Shown here: piece by piece, positions 6,790-14,200 of the stretch | Position numbering within the stretch: the first letter of the stretch is position 1 | How the letters are laid out: each line of letters starts with the position of its first letter | Assembly: GCA_050944355.1 (NCBI GenBank) | Contig: JBMNQX010000013.1 | Coordinates: forward strand, 1 to 45,656 | Reading direction: 5' to 3' | Origin: UBA4285 sp050944355 | GTDB lineage: Bacteria; Bacillota; Clostridia; Lachnospirales; Lachnospiraceae | Length of the DNA stretch: 45,656 nt | Made by a program: the position numbers and the translations under genes | The notes under the pieces: generated by a model | Seen by the model: the letters and a program-made list of their open reading frames with translations, nothing else | Databases searched by the model: none | Told to the model about the DNA's origin: nothing

Positions 6790-9572
6790 TGCTCCCCCTC
6801 TCTCTTCAGTTCTAGTCCGTACTGATAATCGTAATGCAGAACTATATCGGAATCATCCATATAAAAATCACCATTCTCATCAAATATCAGTCCTAATGAA
6901 CCTTTCAGCCAGGACTGACTCTGCCAAATGCTCAAGTACTTTTTATTGTAATTTTCAAGCCATTGAATCAGATGACTGATGCCTTTTCGCCGGATCAGAG
7001 AATACGGAAGCCGCAGCGTCTGCGATGCCAGCTTCTGCGCTATTTCCGGCTCTTCGATGTGATCGGACACTTCTCGTTCCCACTCGGTATGAGATTTGAA
7101 AAAGCCATATTTTTCTCCATACCTGCGGATCGCGATAATCTCAACCGTTTCTCTGGTATCACGGACCTGGGCATAAGCCTCTTCATCAGAGGTTGATTCA
7201 TCCGGTGTTTCAAGCCATCCGATGAGATTGTAACGATCTGTATTGATTTTCCGAACTGGTTTGTCTATCTGGAATTGTTCAGCTTTTTGTTTCTTATTCT
7301 CAATTTGAACAGTAAATTCCTCTTTCCATTTTTCGTACTTTTGAAGCTGATCGCCCTGATAATGCGGATCTGTGCCATCAAAATCATATACTTCCTGTAC
7401 AAGGTCAGAAATGGATGATGGAATCAGAATTTTCTGCGGCAGATAGTACTGTGTCCGCGCAAGCAGATATTCCCCATATACCCGTGCCGAGCCCTGATCA
7501 AACTCAAGCGAATCATTTGTCCCCAATAAATAAACAACTGCTTTCTGATGCTTCTGCGGCCGGCTGATTTCATGTCTGTGAAGTCTGCCAATCCGTTGTA
7601 TCAGCAAATCCATTGGGCAAAGATCTGTTATCAGAACATCAAAGTCAATGTCCAGCGACTGTTCGATCACCTGTGTCCCGACGACTATCAGTTTTTCCGG
7701 GCGGACAGCATTTTTTCCTATCTTCTTCATCAGCTGTTCTTCTTTTTCAATCCGGTCTGTCGCTATAAAGTTGGAATGAAGCAGAATCGTGTTTTCCGAT
7801 CCAAACAACTCGCCGCACTTTCTGGCAATTTCCTGCGATTTTCTGACCGTGTTGACAATGATTCCAACAACGCCGCCGTCACGAATCAAATCAGAAACAA
7901 CAGAATAAAGCCTGTCATCTTCAAGCTTTTGAATGAGAACCGTTTTATCTTTCTTCGCTGGGAAATCCGCATTCTGACGAATTTCCAAGCCATCTGAATA
8001 CGTAATAAGGGGATATTGCCTCGTCTTCAGATCAGCCTGTTTGATGACAATGTCTCGTTTTTTTATTCCCGCTCCCTGCAGATATGCCATGGCAAATTCC
8101 TGCCGCTTTTCCGCAGGAAGAGTCGCCGAGAGCAGAATAACCGGGGTGCCATAGGCGCCCATCCATCGTATAGACCTTTCCAGATACTGCTGCATGTATG
8201 CATCGTACGCATGAACCTCATCAATAATGACCACCTTTTTATCAAATCCCAGATGGCGAAGAGCAAGATGCTTCTGCTTGAGCGATGCAAGAAGGAACTG
8301 ATCTACCGTTCCGATCACAAAATCATCCAACGCCGCTGTCTTTCTCCCGGAAAACCATTGATTGACAATCACTGTATTCTCAGTGTCTTCATCTTCATCG
8401 ACATGCGCAGCCAATTGATTCATAAGCGGGTTCAGAGCAGCCTTTCCATGTTGAAGGCGGATCGAAGCAACTCCATATTCTGTTGAGATATGTTTGAGCC
8501 AGTTAAATATTCTCGGAAACATGCCATTTGAAGTGGCCTGCGTCGGCAGCCCGAAGAACAGCCCGCTTCGGCTCGTTTTTGCCGCAAGCTGTTCCGCCGT
8601 TGCCAGAGCGGCTTCCGTTTTTCCGCATCCGGTCGGTGCCTCAATAATTACAATGCCTGGTTCAGAAATAGCCTGAACCGTATCAAAGATCACTTTTTGA
8701 AAATCTCGCGGCAGAAATTCAAATCTTTCTGTATATAACTTTTCAGGAGAACTTGGTTCCTGCAATTCAAACGGCTGATCCCGATACCACTTTCGGATAC
8801 CATTTTGAAAGCGCTGCTGCATATCACCCGCGGACTCTTTTTCCAACGGAATTAACGGAAAATAGTTCTCATTGCTGGCGATCCAATCAGCCATAATTAC
8901 AAGACCGGAGAGAAGAACCTGTGCCGGTTTTGAAATCTCAGGCAGAGATTCTTTCTGATAAAATTCGCTCTGTTTCAACGCCCATTCAAATATATAACCT
9001 TGAGTATTTTGCCAGAGCCTGGCAATCTGCGGATTTTTGTCATTCTGGCGGTAATTTTCTTTATATGATGTACTCTGAACCTCGCATGTCCATTCACTGT
9101 CAACCGGCTTACCATGATGCGCTCCAATGATAGACGCAATGCCCTTGTTTACACCAAAATTCTGAAGAATGACTTCGCCGGCAAGTGAATGATGTGAAAA
9201 ATGACAGGATCTGGTATCAAAATCACAGATACCTGTGAATCCCGCCTGCTCTAATTTATTAATAAGTTCAGAATTCAGATCTTCAGAATAAAAAAATCCT
9301 TTCTGCGTCTGAAACGCAGGAGTTGCCTTGCCGATATCATGTACACCGCCCAGAAAAAGTACAAGTCTTTCAGCAATTGTTTCATTGCCATTTTGGATTT
9401 GTGAAATAATTCCATCTCTCTGTCCGCTGCTCAGCCAGTGATTCCAGAGAAATCCGGCGACATTCATCGTATCCTGCAGATGAATCATCAACGGAAGCCA
9501 GAAAAGCTTCCCCCTGCTGTTGTCTTTTTTCGCCCACAAAGAATGAGCTGCTCTGGATATCTGATCCCCCAT
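6786..9572 (-). CDS. cas3: Cas3 helicase-nuclease, type I-E
   Basis: This is the effector that unwinds and degrades DNA marked by Cascade. The 928-residue protein has an N-terminal HD nuclease (H31, H78-D79 in GGVHDIGKA, HH at 127-128 and 152-153, D229 in MADWIASN), then a superfamily 2 helicase with APTGCGKT at 312-319, the DEVH box at 451-454, and QRIGRLHRHE in the second RecA domain; the rest is the C-terminal domain. All catalytic motifs appear intact. It is the first gene of the cas operon, with an extended -10 promoter 30-40 bases upstream of its ATG. The ribosome binding site is weak. Confidence 0.97.
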   Translation of the reverse strand: MGDQISRAAHSLWAKKDNSRGKLFWLPLMIHLQDTMNVAGFLWNHWLSSGQRDGIISQIQNGNETIAERLVLFLGGVHDIGKATPAFQTQKGFFYSEDLNSELINKLEQAGFTGICDFDTRSCHFSHHSLAGEVILQNFGVNKGIASIIGAHHGKPVDSEWTCEVQSTSYKENYRQNDKNPQIARLWQNTQGYIFEWALKQSEFYQKESLPEISKPAQVLLSGLVIMADWIASNENYFPLIPLEKESAGDMQQRFQNGIRKWYRDQPFELQEPSSPEKLYTERFEFLPRDFQKVIFDTVQAISEPGIVIIEAPTGCGKTEAALATAEQLAAKTSRSGLFFGLPTQATSNGMFPRIFNWLKHISTEYGVASIRLQHGKAALNPLMNQLAAHVDEDEDTENTVIVNQWFSGRKTAALDDFVIGTVDQFLLASLKQKHLALRHLGFDKKVVIIDEVHAYDAYMQQYLERSIRWMGAYGTPVILLSATLPAEKRQEFAMAYLQGAGIKKRDIVIKQADLKTRQYPLITYSDGLEIRQNADFPAKKDKTVLIQKLEDDRLYSVVSDLIRDGGVVGIIVNTVRKSQEIARKCGELFGSENTILLHSNFIATDRIEKEEQLMKKIGKNAVRPEKLIVVGTQVIEQSLDIDFDVLITDLCPMDLLIQRIGRLHRHEISRPQKHQKAVVYLLGTNDSLEFDQGSARVYGEYLLARTQYYLPQKILIPSSISDLVQEVYDFDGTDPHYQGDQLQKYEKWKEEFTVQIENKKQKAEQFQIDKPVRKINTDRYNLIGWLETPDESTSDEEAYAQVRDTRETVEIIAIRRYGEKYGFFKSHTEWEREVSDHIEEPEIAQKLASQTLRLPYSLIRRKGISHLIQWLENYNKKYLSIWQSQSWLKGSLGLIFDENGDFYMDDSDIVLHYDYQYGLELKREGEQ

Positions 9573-9603
9573 AAAACACCACGTTCATAAAATTGATGTT
9601 TTC

Positions 9604-9612
9604 ATTATACCA
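9604..9612 (-). promoter_or_regulatory. Extended -10 promoter of the cas operon
   Basis: On the minus strand the sequence reads TGG-TATAAT, a perfect -10 box (9604-9609) with the TGn extension (9610-9612). No good -35 is seen at 16-18 bases, which is common when the extended -10 is present. Transcription would start near 9597, about 25 bases before the cas3 ATG. Confidence 0.65.
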
Positions 9613-9653
9613 CGTATAAAAATTTAAACAGGCATTTTTCCTATTTTCCATAT

Positions 9654-9684
9654 AAAAAAGCACCCGGCCTTTCTAGTCGGGTGC
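9654..9684 (-). terminator. Intrinsic terminator upstream of the cas operon
   Basis: Minus-strand hairpin with 7-bp arms GCACCCG (9660-9666) and CGGGTGC (9678-9684), followed by six T (9654-9659). It would stop transcripts coming from the small genes at 9.8-10.9 kb and isolate the cas promoter. Confidence 0.8.
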
Positions 9685-9765
9685 CAATTCATCATTGATT
9701 TTATTCACGTAAACCACGCCGCTATGTATTTCGCGGATGATTGTTTCGTCAATATCAGCGATTAT
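9673..9765 (-). pseudogene. Possible gene remnant ending in the terminator
   Basis: An open frame of 30 codons without a start codon runs from an in-frame stop at 9766-9768 to a TAG at 9673-9675 in the loop of the terminator. Its translation (for example SGVVYVNKINDELAPD at the end) looks protein-like, and the terminator sits exactly where a gene's own terminator would. It could be the 3' end of a gene lost by deletion. Short length makes chance possible. Confidence 0.25.
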
Positions 9766-9801
9766 TTAAATTATCCAAAGTTATTAATATTGATTTAAAA
9801 A

Positions 9802-10029
9802 CTATTTTTTTCTATCTAATACATTGTCGATATAAATCCGGTCACGCACTCTCTGCATTGCACGGCCTTCATCGTTGTAATCATAATAGTCAGGCGGGGC
9901 AAATCCGTTCCTTAAAAGCCATTTATCTATCTCAATAAGCAATTCTCTCGTTCCAATTGAATCTATCACATTAGAAAGCTTTGGAATCTTTGCAACTAAA
10001 TACTTGCGATCACTGTCGCTTATAATCAT
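9802..10029 (-). CDS. Small unknown protein, possible immunity-type
   Basis: A 75-residue acidic/basic protein with no membrane segment or signal peptide that I can see; it ends NDEGRAMQRVRDRIYIDN followed by VLDRKK. I do not recognise a family. The ATG has AAAGGAGAG six bases upstream and overlaps the stop of a short upstream frame by four bases (ATGA), so it is probably coupled to it. The last third is repeated at 10585-10649 in a broken copy. Small soluble genes found downstream of a broken larger gene and beside duplicated copies of themselves are often immunity genes of polymorphic toxins, but no toxin is recognisable here and this is inference. Confidence 0.6.
   Translation of the reverse strand: MIISDSDRKYLVAKIPKLSNVIDSIGTRELLIEIDKWLLRNGFAPPDYYDYNDEGRAMQRVRDRIYIDNVLDRKK
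9821..9885. repeat. Direct repeat, copy 1 (3' end of small gene)
   Basis: The stretch matches 10585-10649 in the same orientation, 764 bases away. The first 25 bases are identical and most of the rest agrees. This copy is the 3' end of the intact 75-residue gene and keeps its frame. Confidence 0.85.
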
Positions 10030-10287
10030 ATTCTCTCCTTTAATGGAGTTGTCTGTATTACCTTTTTGTCGGTTACACTAATTACAACAGAGCGAGATTT
10101 ACCGAAATACTGATTTCTTAAATCATTACGAATGGTAAATGTTATCATATGTTTTTCCAAATTTAGGTGCTTCATAAGCATCCTCAATCGGAACCCCTGT
10201 TCTCATTCTTTTATGAGGTGTTGACATCTGCCCTGTCATCTGGTCAATAATGTGCCTGGTTTTTGATAAACATAAGCAGAAAATATC
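10026..10287 (-). pseudogene. Frame-broken small gene or toxin tail remnant
   Basis: Two overlapping minus-strand frames cover this otherwise gene-free stretch (10030-10363). The first, 10126-10287, has no start codon and reads through HIIDQMTGQMSTPHKRMRTG and PIEDAYEAPKFGKTYDN to a TAA. The second, 10026-10148, begins with an ATG inside the first and reads MITFTIRNDLRNQYFGKSRS and onward, ending in an ATGA overlap with the 75-residue gene. Both look protein-like and join end to end, so the simplest view is one gene whose frame was lost near 10140 and whose 5' part is missing. The position just before a small soluble gene fits a toxin C-terminal tail plus immunity gene; the second frame could instead be a real 40-residue gene. 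Confidence 0.45.
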
Positions 10288-10333
10288 TTATGGTTTTAAT
10301 ATATAAAAGCTGTTAAATTGATTCAGCCAGTTT

Positions 10334-10368
10334 TTAAAAGCATGATGTCATTGCACCGTGCTTTCATG
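10334..10368 (-). terminator. Weak hairpin after the 74-residue gene
   Basis: On the minus strand AAAGCA and TGCTTT are separated by about 16 bases and followed by TAAAAA rather than a T run. It directly follows the stop of the 10364-10588 gene. As a terminator it is weak. Confidence 0.25.
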
Positions 10369-10588
10369 ACCATTTATCTGCGTCTTTATACAGTTCAAGC
10401 AGTCTCTTATAATACTTTTTTATTTCATCTGGAGCATCATCTCGCAAAATCGGCCCATCTTCAACATCATACCGAAGCCAGACCTTCAACTGTTTAAACA
10501 TTTTTCTCTCTTCATCAGTAGGTAAAATCATCATGGTTAAATCCTCTAAAAACTGCCTTAATTCTTCTGATACCGTGCCATCACACAT
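10364..10588 (-). CDS. Small unknown acidic protein
   Basis: A 74-residue protein rich in D, E and K (start MCDGTVSEELRQFLEDL, end KKYYKRLLELYKDADKWS), predicted largely helical, with no membrane segment. No family is recognised. The frame can be extended upstream to an ATG at 10639, but those 17 codons lie in the direct repeat, where the duplicated gene uses a different frame, so I prefer the ATG at 10586-10588. Neither start has a convincing ribosome binding site, so expression is uncertain. It may have been captured next to the duplicated fragment. Confidence 0.5.
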   Translation of the reverse strand: MCDGTVSEELRQFLEDLTMMILPTDEERKMFKQLKVWLRYDVEDGPILRDDAPDEIKKYYKRLLELYKDADKWS

Positions 10589-10667
10589 TGTCGATATAAA
10601 TCCGGTCACACTTTCTCTGCATTGCGAAGCCTTTATCATTATAATCGAAAAAACTCAGAAAAATCAT
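10581..10667 (-). pseudogene. Broken second copy of the 75-residue gene's 3' end
   Basis: In this frame a 28-codon stretch reads FFDYNDKGFAMQRKCDRIYI and ends DNV before a TGA. It matches YYDYNDEGRAMQRVRDRIYI-DNV of the intact gene at 9802-10029 in order and frame. Only the last third survives; the upstream part has been replaced by other sequence. This shows the locus held two related genes. Confidence 0.65.
10585..10649. repeat. Direct repeat, copy 2 (broken)
   Basis: Second copy of the 9821-9885 stretch, same orientation. It lies between two unrelated small genes and supplies the 5' edge of the 74-residue gene in a shifted frame. Confidence 0.85.
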
Positions 10668-10669
10668 TC

Positions 10670-10939
10670 TTAAAATGAAGACATTAAGAACTGTGGATCT
10701 TTTATTTCAACTTCATCGATTGTTTTTCCGTCAAATATCGGGTCTTTCAGGAACTCTTCTTTACTGTCATAGTATTTGCATTCGTCATCCTTGTCTCCCC
10801 ACTCCAATACCCACCATCCTGAAAAAGTGTACTCCTTCTTATTCACATGAAAAGTCACCGCATGAAAATCATCGCGCAGTACCGTATGTGCAAAATCATT
10901 CCCGTACTCGTCAACCCAGGCTCCTGACTGCTTTGCCAT
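10670..10939 (-). CDS. Small unknown aromatic-rich protein
   Basis: An 89-residue soluble protein (start MAKQSGAWVDEYGNDFAHTV) rich in W, F, Y and D, with alternating strands such as HAVTFHVNKKEYTFSGWWVL, and the acidic tail FDGKTIDEVEIKDPQFLMSS. No family is recognised. The ATG at 10937-10939 follows AAGGAG by about ten bases. It lies 60 bases past the groEL terminator and leads the group of small genes down to 9.8 kb. Composition resembles small immunity proteins, but no toxin partner is visible; call it hypothetical. Confidence 0.65.
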   Translation of the reverse strand: MAKQSGAWVDEYGNDFAHTVLRDDFHAVTFHVNKKEYTFSGWWVLEWGDKDDECKYYDSKEEFLKDPIFDGKTIDEVEIKDPQFLMSSF

Positions 10940-11001
10940 ACTTTTTAATCTCCTTTTTGGACATCACTTTATAGCCGTGCGCTGTGTCAATAGTTGTCCG
11001 T

Positions 11002-11040
11002 AAAAAAAAACAGCTGCCGGTGCTTTCGCACTGACAGCTG
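11002..11040 (-). terminator. Terminator of groESL
   Basis: Minus-strand hairpin CAGCTG...CAGCTG (11011-11016 and 11035-11040) with inner pairing around a GAAA loop, followed by nine T (11002-11010). It lies 22 bases after the groEL stop. Confidence 0.93.
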
Positions 11041-11062
11041 TAACTGTATGAATTGATGTGAA

Positions 11063-12682
11063 TTACATCATTCCGCCCTGCTGTGCTGCCGGAGCTGCCG
11101 GTGTCGGCTCTTTGATTTCGCCGACCGCAGCCTCTGTGGTGAGCAGAGTCGAGGCAACGCTGCAAGCGTTCTCAAGTGCGGATCTTGTAACCTTAACCGG
11201 ATCCAGGATGCCCGCCTCGATCATGTCAACATATTTGTCATTCAGAGCATCATAGCCGTGGCCCGGCTCAAGGCTCTTTACCTTGTTGACGATGACAGCG
11301 CCTTCAAGTCCGGCGTTCTGAGCGATCTGCTTCAGCGGAGCCTCCAGTGCCTTCTCAACGATCCGGGCACCGGTTCTCTCGTCGCCCTCAAGGGTCTTGG
11401 CGAGTTCCTCAACCTTCTTCTGAGCGTGGATGTAAGCGGAACCGCCGCCTGCGATGACGCCTTCCTCAACAGCTGCCTTTGTGGCGTTGAGAGCATCCTC
11501 CATGCGGAGCTTGGCTTCCTTCATCTCGGCTTCTGTTGCAGCGCCTACGCGGATAACGGCAACGCCGCCGGCAAGCTTTGCAAGTCTTTCCTGAAGCTTC
11601 TCGCGGTCGAAATCCGAAGTTGTCTCGGCAATCTGAGCACGGATCTGAGAGATGCGGCTCTGGATTTCGTCCTTGCTGCCTTCTCCGTCAACGATCGTGG
11701 TGTTGTCCTTGTCAACCTTTACGGACTTAGCGCGGCCGAGCATATCCATGGTCGTATCCTTGAGCTCTCTTCCGAGATCCGAGGAGATAACCTGGCCGCC
11801 GGTCAGGATAGCGATATCCTGAAGCATTTCCTTTCTTCTGTCGCCATAGCCCGGAGCCTTGACAGCGACAACATTGAAGGTGCCTCTCAGTTTATTGACA
11901 ATCAGTGTCGTAAGAGCTTCGCCCTCGACATCCTCAGCGATGATCAGGAGCTGAGCGCCGGTCTTTACGATCTGCTCAAGAAGCGGAAGGATATCCTGGA
12001 TATTGCTGATCTTCTTGTCTGTGATCAGAATATACGGATTCTCGAGGTTTGCTTCCATCTTGTCCGTGTCTGTGCACATATAAGCGGAAACGTAGCCTCT
12101 GTCGAACTGCATGCCTTTTACAAGGTCGAGTTCGGTCTTCATTGTCTTGCTCTCTTCGGTTGTGATGACGCCGTCGGCGGTAACCTTCTCCATAGCGTCG
12201 GCAACCAGCTGTCCAACCTGCTTGTCGGAAGCGGAGATCGCTGCAACCTTTGCGATCTGATCCTTGCCCTTTACCGGCTGGCTCATGCCCTTGATGGCAT
12301 CTACCGCAACGTCAGTGGCCTTCTTCATGCCCTTGCGGATGATGATCGGGTTCGCGCCGGCTGCGATATTTCTCATGCCTTCGTTGATCATTGCCTGAGC
12401 AAGAACGGTAGCGGTCGTCGTGCCATCGCCGGCTACGTCGTTCGTCTTTGTGGCAACTTCCTTTACGAGCTGAGCGCCCATGTTCTCGAACTTGTCCTCG
12501 AGCTCGATTTCCTTGGCAATGGTAACGCCGTCGTTCGTGATGAGCGGAGCGCCGTAAGATTTGTCAAGAACTACGTTTCTGCCCTTCGGGCCGAGCGTTA
12601 CGCTGACTGTATCAGCAAGCTTGTTGACACCGGTCTCAAGAGCCTTTGTGGCATCAATACCGAATTTAATTTCCTTAGCCAT
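11063..12682 (-). CDS. groEL: GroEL chaperonin, 60 kDa
   Basis: The tetradecameric ATP-driven folding chamber of the cytoplasm, working with GroES. The 539-residue protein starts MAKEIKFGIDATKALETGVN and contains the nucleotide-binding segments LGPKGRNVVLD and VAGDGTTTATVLAQ. The C-terminus is a short GGMM tail after a proline/alanine stretch rather than a long GGM repeat. It follows groES by 35 bases with AGGAGG nine bases before the ATG, and is followed by a strong terminator. Expression is controlled by the CIRCE operator ahead of groES. Confidence 0.99.
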   Translation of the reverse strand: MAKEIKFGIDATKALETGVNKLADTVSVTLGPKGRNVVLDKSYGAPLITNDGVTIAKEIELEDKFENMGAQLVKEVATKTNDVAGDGTTTATVLAQAMINEGMRNIAAGANPIIIRKGMKKATDVAVDAIKGMSQPVKGKDQIAKVAAISASDKQVGQLVADAMEKVTADGVITTEESKTMKTELDLVKGMQFDRGYVSAYMCTDTDKMEANLENPYILITDKKISNIQDILPLLEQIVKTGAQLLIIAEDVEGEALTTLIVNKLRGTFNVVAVKAPGYGDRRKEMLQDIAILTGGQVISSDLGRELKDTTMDMLGRAKSVKVDKDNTTIVDGEGSKDEIQSRISQIRAQIAETTSDFDREKLQERLAKLAGGVAVIRVGAATEAEMKEAKLRMEDALNATKAAVEEGVIAGGGSAYIHAQKKVEELAKTLEGDERTGARIVEKALEAPLKQIAQNAGLEGAVIVNKVKSLEPGHGYDALNDKYVDMIEAGILDPVKVTRSALENACSVASTLLTTEAAVGEIKEPTPAAPAAQQGGMM

Positions 12683-12717
12683 TGTTTATTGTCCTCCTGA
12701 CTCTTTCTTCAATTTTA

Positions 12718-13002
12718 TTATTCAATAATCGCAAGGATATCAGACTGCTTGACAATGATAAAGCTCTCATCGTCCAGCTTTACTTCTGTGCCTGCGTACT
12801 TGGAGTAAATGATCTTGTCGCCCGGCTTGACTTCCATCTTGACTTCTTTGCCGTCGATTACGCCGCCCGGTCCGACTGCTACGACAACAGCCTGCTGCGG
12901 CTTCTCTTTTGCCTGACCCGGGAGTACGATTCCGGATTTGGTTGTTTCTTCTTCCATGATAGCCTTGATTACGACTCTGTCACCTAAAGGTTTTAATGTC
13001 AT
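12718..13002 (-). CDS. groES: GroES co-chaperonin, 10 kDa
   Basis: The heptameric lid of GroEL. The 94-residue protein starts MTLKPLGDRVVIKAIMEEET, has the mobile loop TKSGIVLPGQAKEKPQ (about 21-36) and ends in the typical beta strand SFIIVKQSDILAIIE. AGGAGG lies eight bases before the ATG. First gene of the operon, directly behind the CIRCE-controlled promoter. Normal length. Confidence 0.98.
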   Translation of the reverse strand: MTLKPLGDRVVIKAIMEEETTKSGIVLPGQAKEKPQQAVVVAVGPGGVIDGKEVKMEVKPGDKIIYSKYAGTEVKLDDESFIIVKQSDILAIIE

Positions 13003-13030
13003 GATAACATCCTCCTGATTTCCTTACTTG

Positions 13031-13057
13031 TTAGCACTTAATTCTTACGAGTGCTAA
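13031..13057 (-). promoter_or_regulatory. CIRCE operator (HrcA site)
   Basis: TTAGCACTT, nine bases, GAGTGCTAA: the CIRCE inverted repeat with one mismatch in the left arm as read on the plus strand. It lies just downstream of the predicted start point of groESL, where HrcA binding blocks transcription until heat shock. The hrcA gene is not in this window. Confidence 0.96.
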
Positions 13058-13070
13058 TTCAACTTACAAT

Positions 13071-13099
13071 AAAATAACACCATGCCCTATCAATGTCAA
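13071..13099 (-). promoter_or_regulatory. Housekeeping promoter of groESL
   Basis: On the minus strand a perfect -35 TTGACA (13094-13099), 17-base spacer, and -10 TATTTT (13071-13076). Transcription would start near 13064, directly before CIRCE. Confidence 0.85.
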
Positions 13100-13157
13100 C
13101 ACAAATAGCGGCGGGTTTTTGGAATTTATAAATTCTTTAGAGATTGCTTTCAGAATG

Positions 13158-13236
13158 AAAAAAGGGAATTCCGCGCGTTCTGCCTGCTTCTTTCCCGGGC
13201 GCGGCCGCTGCCGGCCGCATTTCGCGCGGATTCCCC
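13158..13236 (-). terminator. Large branched terminator after map
   Basis: On the minus strand GGGGAATCCGCGCG pairs with CGCGCGGAATTCCC (outer arms 13223-13236 and 13164-13177), followed by six T. The region inside contains a second GC-rich palindrome (GCGGCC...GGCCGC). It closes the transcript that ends with map, ahead of the groESL promoter. Confidence 0.75.
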
Positions 13237-13297
13237 ATAAAATAATTTTGCGCCTGGCTGGCAAATGCTGAAGGATCTCTCCTTGCGCTCCGATCTC

Positions 13298-14170
13298 TCA
13301 CCAGCACATGACTTCGTATCCGTCGTCGGTCACGTGAACCATGATCTCCCACTGGGCGGAATCGCTGCCGTCCTCTGTGTAGATGGTCCAGTCGTTGACC
13401 TCGTCGACGTAGATTTCGGACGAACCCTCATTTACCATGGGCTCGATCGTGAAGACCATGCCCGGGGCCATGACCATGCCGGTTCCTTTGCGGATGACAT
13501 AGCTGACAAACGGATCTTCGTGGAACTGCAGGCCGATGCCGTGGCCGCCGACCTGACGGACGACGCTGTAGCCGTTTTCCTTCGCGTGGTCGTTGATGGC
13601 CTGCGCGACGTCGCCTAAGTGTCCCCACGGCTTGACTTGCTTCAGGCCGAGTTCAACGCACTCTTTTGTGACCTCTACGAGTTTGCGGCGGCTATCCGAG
13701 ACGTCTCCGATCATGTACATGCGGGAGCTGTCGCTGAAGTAGCCGTTCAGAATCGTGGAGCAGTCGACGTTGATGATGTCGCCGTCTTTGACCACGATGT
13801 CGGCGCTCGGGATGCCGTGGCAGACTTCGTTGTTGATGGAAGTGCACACGCTCTTCGGGAAGCCTTCGTAGTTCAGCGGCGCCGGGATGCCGCCCATGCG
13901 GGTCGTCTCCTGGTAGACCATTTCATCGATCTCTTCCGTCGTGATGCCGGGATGAATGTGTTCGCCGACATAGTCGAGCACGGCCACGTTGATTTTCGCG
14001 GACTCGCGCATGCCCTGCAGCTGCTTTTCGTTCTTGATAATGCCGTGCGGCGGAACAATGTTGAACTTCTTGCGGTATATTTCCAGCTTCTTGTCCCAGT
14101 CTGCGTGGCACTCTCCGTACATTTTGCCGCTGCCGCACCAGCACGGCTCGTCTCTGCGTAACTTTCTCAA
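13298..14170 (-). CDS. map: Methionine aminopeptidase with SEC-C zinc motif
   Basis: Removes the initiator methionine from new proteins. Residues 1-40 hold a SEC-C zinc motif (C-W-C-G-S-G, then CH after eight residues), and residues 45-290 the pita-bread peptidase. The five metal ligands are visible in NVDCST, YFSDSSRM, GGHGIGLQ, TIEPM and AQWEIM. The zinc N-terminus probably guides the enzyme to the ribosome, by analogy with other extended MetAPs. The start is TTG (14168-14170) with AGAGGT eight bases upstream; no suitable ATG exists before the motif. The gene follows ppaC by 30 bases, likely same transcript. Confidence 0.96.
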   Translation of the reverse strand: MRKLRRDEPCWCGSGKMYGECHADWDKKLEIYRKKFNIVPPHGIIKNEKQLQGMRESAKINVAVLDYVGEHIHPGITTEEIDEMVYQETTRMGGIPAPLNYEGFPKSVCTSINNEVCHGIPSADIVVKDGDIINVDCSTILNGYFSDSSRMYMIGDVSDSRRKLVEVTKECVELGLKQVKPWGHLGDVAQAINDHAKENGYSVVRQVGGHGIGLQFHEDPFVSYVIRKGTGMVMAPGMVFTIEPMVNEGSSEIYVDEVNDWTIYTEDGSDSAQWEIMVHVTDDGYEVMCW

Positions 14171-14200
14171 AACCTTTACCTCTTTTCTGTCAATACACTT

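Noticed and set aside
10911..11165. Minus-strand frame ending in a 17-residue peptide (MSKKEIKKYGKAVRSLG) before the 89-residue gene
   Set aside because: Most of it overlaps groEL and its terminator; the short end could be a leader peptide but nothing beyond the ATG supports that.
11258..12700. Long plus-strand open frame of 480 codons
   Set aside because: It lies exactly antisense to groEL, whose codon use leaves the opposite strand open; no ribosome binding site or family.
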